This document shows positions 1 through 6,900 of a stretch of DNA of 8,993 nucleotides, one piece after another. Source of the DNA: Acidimicrobiales bacterium (GTDB taxonomy: Bacteria; Actinomycetota; Acidimicrobiia; Acidimicrobiales; VFJN01); assembly GCA_016936035.1 (NCBI GenBank), contig JAFGPU010000203.1, positions 1 through 8,993 on the forward strand. Reading direction: 5' to 3'. The notes beneath the pieces are model-generated. The model was not told where the DNA came from. It saw nothing but the letters and a program-made list of their open reading frames with translations, and searched no databases. The number at the start of each line of letters is the position of its first letter. Positions within the stretch are counted from its first letter, which is position 1. The position numbers and the translations under genes were made by a program.

Positions 1-57
1 CCCACCCGACCGGGCGACGCACGCCCGATCCAGGGACTCGCCCGTCGTCACCTCTCT

Positions 58-84
58 CCGAACGTTGCGAAAGGCAACAATCGG
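58..84. other. Hairpin in repeat copy 1
   Basis: CCGA (58-61) pairs with TCGG (81-84) and GTTGC (64-68) pairs with GCAAC (74-78). A 2x2 internal mismatch (AC/AA) separates the two stems, and the loop is GAAAG. The same structure recurs 102 bp further on. Neither strand has a T-run after the stem, so it is not an obvious intrinsic terminator. It could be a structured RNA element or a protein-binding site; I cannot tell which. Confidence 0.5.
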
Positions 85-159
85 AACAAGGTGAGCACGC
101 ACCCACCCGACCCCGCGACGACGCACCCGATCCCGGGACTCGCCCGTCATCACCTCCCT

Positions 160-186
160 CCGAACGTTGCGGAACGCAACAATCGG
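160..186. other. Hairpin in repeat copy 2
   Basis: This is the same two-part stem as at 58-84: CCGA/TCGG outside and GTTGC/GCAAC inside. In this copy two loop changes (GAAAG to GGAAC) add a sixth inner G-C pair. Both stems are intact although nearby positions differ between the copies, which weakly suggests the structure is maintained. Two copies are too few for a covariation test. Confidence 0.5.
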
Positions 187-272
187 AACAAGGTGAAACA
201 CACTCCCGCCCGACAGCGCGAGGCGGGTGAGTTCGACCACGTGCCCATCACTCGCTGCGGAGCCCGCCAGTC

Positions 273-362
273 GAGCCCGGTACCACCTGGCGAGCCCGAT
301 CCCGGCAGGCAAGCCCGATTTCCGCCAGGCGAGCCCGATCACGGGCCCGCCGAGCCCGATCA
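273..362. repeat. Short tandem repeat array, about 20-bp period, core GAGCCCGAT
   Basis: The 9-bp core GAGCCCGAT or a one-base variant starts at 273 (GAGCCCGGT), 292, 311 (AAGCCCGAT), 331 and 352, giving steps of 19, 19, 20 and 21 bp. The two rightmost units share an exact 12-mer, CGAGCCCGATCA (330-341 and 351-362). Spacer sequences vary but are GC-rich and often contain CCAGG or GGCAGG. The last unit overlaps the TGA stop (360-362) of the minus-strand gene to its right, and the previous unit carries a second in-frame TGA 21 bp further on. The stretch 222-272 between the two repeat families shows nothing recognisable. Confidence 0.75.
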
Positions 363-1115
363 GGCGAACGTACGGACCAGGCCCAGCACGGCCTCGGCGT
401 CGGGGCCGTCACCCCGCAGCTCGGTGTCGGCCGCGTCGGCGCGCTGACCCGCCACGGTGCACAGGTCGAGCGCCGGCCCCCGGACGACGGTCACCGCCTG
501 CTCCTCGGGGGCGAACACCCACGTGTCGCCGTTCGGCGCCTCCAGCTCGAACGCCACCGGGCCGGACAGCCCACGGCCGGCCCGGGCGAAGGCGTACGGC
601 AGCATGCGCCACGCCAGGCGGGCGATGTGCCAGAGCCGGTCGTCGGCCACGACCTCGTGGCCCAGCGGGACGGCCACGTCGCCGGTGTGGATCCAGACCT
701 CGGCCAGGCGCGTCGTGGCGAGCGTGCGGGCGGACAGGTCGCCCGCCACCCAGACGAGGCGCCGGTGCGGGTCGCACCGGCCGAGCTCGTCGACCAGCTC
801 GGCGGCGCTCCGCCGCCAGCGCTCGAGCAGCTCGCCGCTGGGCAGTCCCCGCTCGCGCTCGACCATCCGGGCCGCGCCCTCGTCGACAGACGCGGCGGGC
901 GCCGTCCCGGCGGTGAGCTCGGCGACCACCTCGTCGAACCGCCCCTGCACGCTGGCAACGGCCATCGCGTTGGTCTGTGCCAGGTGCAGCACCACGTCCG
1001 CGACCGTCCACCCCTCGCACCGCGACGGCGTCGACCACCCGTCCTCGTCCAGCGGCGCCACCAGGGAGGTCAACTCGTCCTGCTGGGCTGCCATCGCCTC
1101 GACGACCTTGTCCAC
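360..1115 (-). CDS. Mycothiol-dependent maleylpyruvate isomerase (MDMPI) family protein, DinB-like
   Basis: The protein has 251 residues, the usual length for the family. The N-terminal part (about 1-150) is the DinB-like MDMPI four-helix domain, shown by WSTPSRCEGWTVADVVLHLA at residues 27-46. The putative divalent-metal ligands are visible: His44, Glu139 and His143 (E-V-W-I-H), with the same E-x3-H spacing as the metal triad of the Corynebacterium glutamicum enzyme. The C-terminal part (about 185-251) resembles the MDMPI C-terminal/SCP2-like domain, with TVAGQRADAADTELRGDGP near the end. Known relatives are cytosolic and use mycothiol as cofactor or co-substrate. Only one has the maleylpyruvate reaction; most are uncharacterised, so the substrate here is open. 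The start is GTG at 1115. An in-frame ATG at 1094 is possible but would remove the start of helix 1 and has no better ribosome site. The gene lies 48 bp after the MFS gene and may be cotranscribed with it. The stop codon lies in a tandem repeat. Confidence 0.85.
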   Translation of the reverse strand: MDKVVEAMAAQQDELTSLVAPLDEDGWSTPSRCEGWTVADVVLHLAQTNAMAVASVQGRFDEVVAELTAGTAPAASVDEGAARMVERERGLPSGELLERWRRSAAELVDELGRCDPHRRLVWVAGDLSARTLATTRLAEVWIHTGDVAVPLGHEVVADDRLWHIARLAWRMLPYAFARAGRGLSGPVAFELEAPNGDTWVFAPEEQAVTVVRGPALDLCTVAGQRADAADTELRGDGPDAEAVLGLVRTFA

Positions 1116-1163
1116 GCCGTCTGCCTACCAGAACCCGGCCCGTTTCGTGCGCACCCAGCGTGC

Positions 1164-2453
1164 TCAGGCCACTCGCGCCTCGGGACGCCCGTCCACCACG
1201 GCGGCGTCCGTCTCGTCGCCGCCGGCGGCCGGCGCCGGCTCCTCGCTGGCGCGCCGCAACACCGCCAGGCCCCACAGCCCGGCACCGAACGCAGCGATCG
1301 CGCCCAGCGCCACGCTGTAGCGGGCCCCGAACTGGTCGGCGATCCAGCCCACGACGGGCCCGCCCACGGGGGTGCTGCCGAGGAACAGCATGGCCTGCAG
1401 GGCGAGCACCCGCCCCCGCATGTCGGCGGCCGCCTTGATCTGCACGATCGCGGTGGACGACACGAGGAACGTGATCGACGCCACGCCGACCACCACCCCC
1501 AGCACCACGGCGACGGCGACGGTGGGCGCCAGGGCCATGAGCGCCAGGGCCACGCCGTAGGCGACCGCGGCCAGGCTGACCTGCCGCACGCCGATGTCGC
1601 CGCGGTTGGCCGTGACGAGCGCCCCTGCCAGCGAGCCGACGCTCACCACCGAGAACAGCACGGTGAACGTCGCCTCGCTGCCCTGCAGGTCGCGGGTGAC
1701 GAAGAGCGGGAAGACGGTCTGGAAGTTGTACGACAGCGTGCCGATCACCGCCATCATCACCAGCGGCACGAACAGCTCGGGCACGCTGCGCACGTAGCGC
1801 AGCCCGGCCCGGATCTGCCCCTTGGCCCGCGTGGCCACCGGGGACGGGTGCAGCTCGGACGTGCGCATCATCAGCAGGCCGGCCAGCACGGCGATGTAGG
1901 ACAGGGCGTCCACCGTGAACGCCCAGCCGTACCCCACCGTCGAGACGAGCGCGCCCGCGAGCGCCGGACCGATGACCCGAGACGAGGTCATCAGCGCGCT
2001 GTTGAGGCTGACCGCGTTGTTGATCTGGAGGGCCGGCACCATCTCGACCACGAAGCTGCGCCGGGCGGGATTGTCGAACGCCATGCACAGACCGCCGACC
2101 ACCGCGACCGCGTACAGGGCACCGACGGGCGGGTCGCCGGTGAAGGCCAGCGCCGCCAGAACGAACGACTGCATCATCGCCGCGACCTGGACCGTGACGA
2201 GCAGCTTGCGCTTGTCGGACCGGTCGGCCACCAACCCGGCCCAAGGGCCGAGCAGCAGCACCGGGCCGAACTGGGCGGCCGCGAGCAGCCCGAGCGCGAC
2301 GCCGCTGTCGGTCAGCTTCAGCACCAGCAGCGTCTGGGCGACCAGCGTCATCCAGTTGCCGACCTGCGAGATGCCCTGCCCGACGAAGAACAGGCGGAAG
2401 TTGCGATGCTCGAGCGAGGCGAAGGTGCGGCGTGCCGCCGTGCGCAGCGACAT
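1164..2453 (-). CDS. MFS exporter, EntS/MFS_3-type
   Basis: The gene encodes a 429-residue inner-membrane transporter with about 12 hydrophobic segments. Family marks are the N-terminal EHRNFRLFFVGQGISQVGNW (15-34), motif A GPWAGLVADRSDKRKLL (69-85) in the loop after TM2, FDNPARRSFVVEMVP (126-140), typical of the MFS_3/EntS group, and a second motif A-like GPVVGWIADQFGARYS (365-380) in the second half. Residues 402-429 form a charged, probably cytosolic tail rich in Ala, Glu and Asp. Relatives export siderophores, macrolides or other small molecules by proton antiport; the substrate cannot be read here. The ATG at 2453 overlaps the TGA of the marR gene (TGATG), which implies translational coupling. 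An open frame extends upstream to 2648, but that part overlaps marR and has no MFS character, so 2453 is preferred. The adjacent MarR regulator probably controls it. Confidence 0.93.
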   Translation of the reverse strand: MSLRTAARRTFASLEHRNFRLFFVGQGISQVGNWMTLVAQTLLVLKLTDSGVALGLLAAAQFGPVLLLGPWAGLVADRSDKRKLLVTVQVAAMMQSFVLAALAFTGDPPVGALYAVAVVGGLCMAFDNPARRSFVVEMVPALQINNAVSLNSALMTSSRVIGPALAGALVSTVGYGWAFTVDALSYIAVLAGLLMMRTSELHPSPVATRAKGQIRAGLRYVRSVPELFVPLVMMAVIGTLSYNFQTVFPLFVTRDLQGSEATFTVLFSVVSVGSLAGALVTANRGDIGVRQVSLAAVAYGVALALMALAPTVAVAVVLGVVVGVASITFLVSSTAIVQIKAAADMRGRVLALQAMLFLGSTPVGGPVVGWIADQFGARYSVALGAIAAFGAGLWGLAVLRRASEEPAPAAGGDETDAAVVDGRPEARVA

Positions 2454-2455
2454 CA
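2451..2455 (-). promoter_or_regulatory. Stop-start overlap TGATG coupling marR and the MFS gene
   Basis: On the minus strand the TGA of the regulator (2455-2453) and the ATG of the transporter (2453-2451) share one A. No clear Shine-Dalgarno sequence precedes the ATG, so the transporter is probably translated by ribosomes finishing the regulator. This ties the amounts of the two proteins together and supports a single transcript. Confidence 0.85.
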
Positions 2456-2962
2456 GATCGGGTCCCGACCCGTCAGGTGGTCGAGCACGTCGAGGGCGTC
2501 GGCCAGGCGGCGGCGCTCGCCCTCGTCGAGGCCGGCGATGCGCGCGGCCAGCCACATGTCCTTGCGCTGGCGCACCTCGGCCAGCAGCTCGGCGCCCGTG
2601 GACGTCGTGGAGACCAGCGCCACGCGGCGGTCGGTGGCACCGGCGCACCGGGTGACGAGGCCGCGCTCCTCGAGCTTGGCCACCACCTTGGTGATGCTGG
2701 GCGGCGCCACCTGCTCGCGTTCTGCCAGGGCGCCGAGCGTCACCGGCCCGTGCCGGTCGATGGACGTCAACGCCGAGAGCTGGCTGGGCGACAACCCGGT
2801 GTCGGTCTGGCGCCGCAGCAGCCGCGCGAGCCGGGTGACGCTGACGCGCAGGTGGGCGGCCATGCCGCCGACATCGGTGGCGCTGACCCGCAGGTGGGCG
2901 GGCGTCTCGCCGCCATCAGCGGGCGGTGATGGTGATGCGGAGACGCCGGTGCCGGTGGTCAT
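2453..2962 (-). CDS. MarR-family transcriptional regulator
   Basis: The protein has 169 residues. A MarR winged helix-turn-helix is evident: HGPVTLGALAEREQVAPPSI (71-90) and TKVVAKLEERGLVTR (91-105) form the HTH, followed by the wing with the signature DRRV (111-114). Flanking helices (about 36-65 and 123-165) would form the dimer interface. Such proteins usually repress their own operon and an adjacent pump, and let go when a ligand or oxidant binds; the only cysteine is Cys106 beside the wing. The start is uncertain. ATG 2962 is supported by a TANNNT box 7 nt upstream that would give a leaderless mRNA. ATG 2863 (residue 34) would give a 136-residue protein beginning where MarR domains normally begin. 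The extra N-terminus contains a duplicated 14-residue unit. The gene overlaps the MFS start by one base and lies 30 bp after the PEP mutase-like gene. Confidence 0.92.
   Translation of the reverse strand: MTTGTGVSASPSPPADGGETPAHLRVSATDVGGMAAHLRVSVTRLARLLRRQTDTGLSPSQLSALTSIDRHGPVTLGALAEREQVAPPSITKVVAKLEERGLVTRCAGATDRRVALVSTTSTGAELLAEVRQRKDMWLAARIAGLDEGERRRLADALDVLDHLTGRDPI
2834..2901. repeat. In-frame 42-bp direct duplication in the MarR N-terminus
   Basis: Positions 2834-2859 and 2876-2901 match at 24 of 26 bases with an offset of exactly 42 bp. The protein shows it as AHLRVSA (residues 22-28) and AHLRVSV (36-42), 14 residues apart. The second protein copy is the normal start of the first MarR helix; the first is an extra copy just upstream. 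Confidence 0.8.
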
Positions 2963-2969
2963 CGCCGGC

Positions 2970-2997
2970 AGCCTAGCGATCGTTTAGCCAGGTTAAA
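2970..2997 (-). promoter_or_regulatory. Candidate marR-MFS promoter, leaderless type
   Basis: On the minus strand TAGGCT (2975-2970) matches the actinobacterial -10 pattern TANNNT and ends 7 nt before the ATG at 2962, so transcription would start at or next to the start codon. A weak -35, TTTAAC (2997-2992), lies 16 bp upstream. The absence of a Shine-Dalgarno sequence before this ATG fits a leaderless transcript. It is inferred by eye only. Confidence 0.4.
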
Positions 2998-2998
2998 C
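2982..2998. promoter_or_regulatory. Candidate MarR operator, 17-bp near-perfect palindrome
   Basis: GTTTAGCCAGGTTAAAC is a palindrome with 7 of 8 pairs matching around a central A. It is unusually AT-rich at its ends for this GC-rich DNA. It lies 20 bp upstream of the marR ATG, covers the presumed -35 and spacer, and overlaps the TAA stop (2993-2995) of the upstream gene. MarR dimers typically bind 16-20 bp palindromes at their own promoters, which makes autoregulation the natural reading. Confidence 0.5.
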
Positions 2999-3844
2999 AC
3001 CTTGGGCGCCGAACGCCCGGCGGACCGCAGCCCGGCCGATCTCGGTCCGTGCCCAGTAGCCGTAGGTGCCCTGGTCGAGCAGTTCGCGTGCCGCCTCCAC
3101 GAGGCCGCCCAGCGCAGCGAAGGCGAAGGCCCCGCCCACCGAGATGCGGGCCACGCCGGCGGCGCCGAGCTCGGCGACGGATGGGCCGCCGGGCAGCGCG
3201 AGCACGTTGACGGGGCGGTCGACCGCCGACACCAGCCGGCGGACGTCGTCGAGCCCGACGATGCCGGGCGCGTACAGCACGTCGGCCCCGGCCTGCTGGT
3301 AGGCCTGCAGGCGGGCGATGGTGTCGTCGAGGTCGTCGCGACCGTGGATGTGGTTCTCGGCCCGGGCGGTGACCACCAGGTGAACCGGCCCACGGTGCGC
3401 GGCGTCGACCGCCGCCGCCACCCGCTCGGTGGCCTGGCCGATGTCGTAGATCGCGTCGTCGGCCAGGCCCGCGTAGTCCTCGATCGAACATCCCGCCAGC
3501 CCGGCGTCGATCGCCCGGTCGATCGTGGCCGCCACCCCCGCGGGGTCGGCGGCGTACCCGTTCTCGAGGTCGGCCGACACCGGCACGTCCGTCGCCGCCG
3601 CCAGCTCGGCGGCGTGGCGGAGCATCTCGTCGGCGTCGACCTGGCCGTCGAGACGCCCCAGCGTCGCCGCGAACCCGCTGCTGGTCGTGGCCACCGCGGG
3701 GAAACCGAGCGAGGCCAGCAGCACCGCCGACCCCCGGTCCCACGCGTTGGGCATCAGCAGCGGCTCGCCGCCGCGGTGCAGGGCGAGGAATCGTTCGGCC
3801 TTCTCGGCGTGCGCGCTCACCGCCGAAGGATCACCGGTGACCAC
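2993..3844 (-). CDS. Isocitrate lyase/PEP mutase superfamily protein (non-canonical)
   Basis: The 283-residue protein is a TIM-barrel of the PEP mutase-like (PF13714-type) group. Signature segments in order are LLMPNAWDRGSAVLL (29-43), ATTSSGFAATLGRLDG (52-67), SADLENGY (90-97) and SIEDY (120-124), which should bind the divalent metal, VTARAENH (158-165) and AGADVLYAPG (185-194). The K-x-C-G-H-type loop with the catalytic cysteine of isocitrate and 2-methylisocitrate lyases is absent; after IEDY comes AGLADDAIYDIGQ. It is therefore probably not a true isocitrate lyase. Relatives are annotated as carboxyphosphonoenolpyruvate phosphonomutase-like or oxaloacetate hydrolase-like, with unknown substrates. 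The start GTG 3844 is uncertain; GTG 3820 (residue 9, before SAHAEKAERF) is also plausible, and neither has a good ribosome site. It lies 57 bp after lhr and 30 bp before marR, and may be the first gene of the unit or simply read through. Confidence 0.88.
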   Translation of the reverse strand: MVTGDPSAVSAHAEKAERFLALHRGGEPLLMPNAWDRGSAVLLASLGFPAVATTSSGFAATLGRLDGQVDADEMLRHAAELAAATDVPVSADLENGYAADPAGVAATIDRAIDAGLAGCSIEDYAGLADDAIYDIGQATERVAAAVDAAHRGPVHLVVTARAENHIHGRDDLDDTIARLQAYQQAGADVLYAPGIVGLDDVRRLVSAVDRPVNVLALPGGPSVAELGAAGVARISVGGAFAFAALGGLVEAARELLDQGTYGYWARTEIGRAAVRRAFGAQGV

Positions 3845-3865
3845 TGGTCCGGTCGAGTGGTTTCC

Positions 3866-3878
3866 GACCGGGCCGGTC
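3866..3878. terminator. Small hairpin between lhr and the PEP mutase-like gene
   Basis: GACCGGGCCGGTC is a perfect palindrome around a central base, lying 23 bp after the lhr stop codon on the minus strand. It can fold as a five-pair stem with a three-base loop. No T-run follows, so it is a weak candidate for lhr termination and could instead be a binding site upstream of the next gene. The gap 3845-3901 holds nothing else recognisable. Confidence 0.15.
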
Positions 3879-3901
3879 AGGGAACCGAACGCGCCCCGTG
3901 T

Positions 3902-6900
3902 TCAGCCAGCGGCCACCGGCACCGACACCTCCGACCGGTCCTCGGGCAAGCCGTCGACGTAGGTGACCGTGTTGGTGCGCACCGCCGGGACGCGGGCGCC
4001 ACGCACGACCACGCCGGTGAGGTTGAGCGGATCGCAGGCGTTCACCACCACCCGCTCGCCCGTTCGGGGCCGCTTGCGCACGGCCTTGAGCCCGTCCATG
4101 GCCGCGGGCAGCGCGTACTGCTCGCCGCTGAAACCCGCGACGAAGCGACCGCCCCGCACCAGGCCCCGGTCCTCGAAGCGTCGCAGCGCCCACTGCAGGT
4201 CGCGCCACGGCACCGGCAGGCCCTCGTGCACCGCCAGGTCGCGGAACACCACGCCCCACCGCTGCAGCAACTGGTCGGCCACGACCTCGGCCAGACCCTC
4301 GCGGTCGTCGACGGGCTCGACCGCACCGATGAGCGACCACCGGCCCGCGGCGATGGTGCCGCCGCCTCGGCCACCCCGCCGGCGACGGCTGACCGAGCGT
4401 GACGGCGTCGACTGGCGACGGCGGCCGTCGGTGAGCGACCGGATGGCCGCGAACCCGTCGGCCGTGAGCAGGCCCCGGGCGACGCCGTCCCACAGGGCGG
4501 CTTCGATGTCGGTGGGCAACCGTCCGGTCTCGGCCGCCAGCTCGGACAGGAAGCAGGCGCCGCGCCGGCGCAGCACCTCGACCACCTCGGCGGTGGCGCC
4601 GACGGTCGGCGCCTCCGGCTCGGCCGCCAGCCGGGCGGCCTGCAGCAGCCACGTGAGGTCGTCGCGGAACGCCAGGGTGACGGGCGTGGCCTTGGAGGGG
4701 CTGGACCGGCGGTCGCTCGCCGGCCGCGTGGGCGACAGGCGCAGCCAGGTGACCTCGCCGTCGTGACACAACCGGTCGAGCATGCCGGGGCGGTAGCCCT
4801 CGACCCGGCGGGCGAGGATGTCGGCCTCCCACGAGGCGACGGCGCACTCGTGGCCCTGCAGCTGCTCCACGACCTGGCGGACACCGTGATGACCCCGCAC
4901 CTGGGTGCCGGGGGCGACGTGCTGCCACCGCAGCAGGAACCGCATGAAGTCCTGGGGCGTGGCGGGCTCGACGGCGTTGCGCCGCGCCTTGCGCGAGTAC
5001 GAGTGCATGCGGGCCAGCAGACGGCGGGCGCACCACTCGACCTCTCCCCCACCGTCGGGCCGGGTGAACGCACCTTGGAGGGCGAAGCCCTCGTTCTCGA
5101 CCACGGCCAGCCCCACCGTCACCACCGTCTCGGGCAGGCCGCAGCGGTCGCCCAGGTCGGCCGCGGTGAGCGGGCCCGAGATGTCGAGGTGCCCGCGCAG
5201 CACCGCGGCGGCCACCTGCTCGCGCGGGTGCGCGTCGTCGGGCGCGCCGTCGACGACGACCGCGGCCCGATCGGCGAGCTCGGTGGGCCACCACAGCTCG
5301 CGCCCCGTGCCGGGGTGGCGCTGCGACTGCACCCGACCCCGGGCCGCCAGGCGGTCGAAGAGCGGCCGCCACTCGGGCCGGGCCGGGGTGACGACCAGCC
5401 CGAGCAGCACGTCGTGCAGCTCGTCGGCGGTGCGCGGCGCGGGCGCCACCTCGTCGCGCACCCGGTCGATCGCCTCGGGGTCGAGCCGCCCGATCGACGA
5501 GAGGTCGACCGGCAGCCCCCGGCGGAGGGGGACGGCGTTGGTGCGCCGGTCCTGCGCCTCGGCGTCGTCGAGGAACGCGTAGGGCTTGGCCGTCAGGATC
5601 TCGTGGCTGAACGCCGAGGCCTCGGTGGTGTCGCGGAAGTGGACCTGGACCCGGCCCGTCTCGATGCCGTCGAGCAGCGCCGTCAACCCGTCGATGTCGA
5701 GCCCTTCGGTGAGGGTGTCGTGCATCGTCTGCCGGACGATCGGGTGGTCGGGCACCTCGATCGGGCCACTGACGTTCTCTTGGCAGGCGGCTGCCTGCGG
5801 GAACAGGGCCGCCATGAGGTCGTCGGACTCCATGCGCTGGATCGGCGGCGGGTTGCGGCGGCCGCCGCGCCAGCGCAGCACCACCAGCGACCGGTTGAGG
5901 TTCCAGCGCCACCGGCTCTGGAACATCGGCGACGGCGGCGACAGCACCGCCTGCTGGAGGACCTCGCGCACCGTCCGCGAGTTGAGGAAGCGGGGCACGT
6001 CCGCCAGGGGGAAGCTGTGGTGCGGGCCCAGCGACAGCACCACCGCGTCGTCGCTGGCCGCCGCCTGCAGCTCGAAGTCGAACGACACGCAGAACCGCTT
6101 GCGCAGCGCCAGCCCCAGCGCCCGGTTGACCCGCCCGCCGTAGGGCGAGTGGACCACCAGGTGCATGCCGTCGACCTCGTCGAAGAAGCGCTCGAAGACG
6201 AGGTCGTCGTGGGTGGGCACGACGCCGAGCACGGCGCGCCCCGCGGCGACGTAGGTGACGATCTGCTCGACGGCGGCGTCGTCGAGCGGCGCCACCGTAC
6301 GCAGCCAGGCGCGTGCGCCGTCGGCGTCGCCGTCGGCGAGGAACGCGTCGAGCGCGGCGCGCAGGGCGGACACCTCGAGCGACAGCTCGGCCGTGCGGGC
6401 CGGGGCCTCGCCGGTCCAGAACGGGATGGTCGGCGGCTTGCCCTCGGCGTCGACCACCCGCACGACCCCGGCCGTGACCTGGCGGATCTGCCAGGCGTGC
6501 GTGCCGAGCAGGAAGATGTCGCCCGCCATCGACTCGACCGCCCAGTCCTCGTTGACCGTGCCCACGAACAGCTCGTCGGGCTCGAGCACCACCCGGAAGT
6601 CGCCGATCTCGGGGATGGCGCCGCCGGAGGTGAGCGCCGAGAGGCGCGCCGCCGGCCGGGGGCGGACCTCGCCGTTGACGCCGTCGAGGTGCAGGTAGGC
6701 GGCGCGGCGTCCCCGCCCGGTCTGGATGCCCCGAGCGACCACCTCGACGACCTCGTCGAACGTGGACCGGTCGAGGTCACGGTAGGGATGCGCCCGGCGG
6801 ACGAGGCGGTACAGGTCGTCGAGCCGCCACCCGCCCTCACCCTCGACCTCTACCTCACCTTCAGCCTCGGCCGGCGCGGCACCGGCCGCCACCTCGGCCA

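Larger units (their letters stand above)
1..221. repeat. Tandem direct repeat, about 102-bp unit, two copies plus the start of a third
   Basis: Copy 1 covers about 1-95, copy 2 about 102-196, and a decayed third copy starts at 205 (14 of the first 17 bases match copy 2). By eye the two full copies differ at about ten positions over roughly 95 bp, including one single-base indel near 20/121. The stretch 33-95 against 135-197 is the best conserved. Each unit ends with the same segment, a hairpin followed by CGGAACAAGGTGA. Copy 1 begins at the window edge, so the array may extend further left. The open frames across this region are short, rich in Pro and Arg, and look like no protein family. The unit resembles no insertion sequence end that I know. 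Its role is unknown. Confidence 0.85.

Noticed and set aside
205..227. Hairpin CCCGCC/GGCGGG as a terminator for the MDMPI-family gene
   Set aside because: The stem has six pairs with an 11-base loop, lies about 130 bp beyond the stop codon and has no T-run; such stems are common in this composition.
1..362. CRISPR array
   Set aside because: The repeats are either about 102 bp long and directly adjacent or a 9-bp core every 20 bp; there are no constant 25-40 bp repeats with unique spacers and no cas genes.
91..447. A 118-residue frame starting inside the 102-bp repeat
   Set aside because: The GTG start lies in the repeat, the product is Pro/Arg-rich without a known domain, and it runs antisense into the end of the MDMPI-family gene.
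409..2244. A 611-residue open frame on the minus strand overlapping the MFS and MDMPI genes
   Set aside because: It runs out of frame through two genes with clear family motifs and has the low-complexity Arg/Gly/Ala composition of a shadow frame.
627..2987. A 786-residue open frame on the plus strand opposite the MDMPI, MFS and MarR genes
   Set aside because: It spans three well-supported genes in antisense, is rich in His, Arg, Gln and Asp, and has no family signature; it is open only because stop codons are rare at this GC content.
3831..3840. Perfect palindrome TCACCGGTGA at the start of the PEP mutase-like gene
   Set aside because: At ten bases in GC-rich DNA it is expected by chance, and it lies in the first codons or just before the true start, with no second site or promoter pattern around it.
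3831..5912. A 693-residue minus-strand frame overlapping the end of lhr
   Set aside because: It is another reading frame of the lhr coding strand and shows no domain; the Lhr C-terminal signature is in the other frame.
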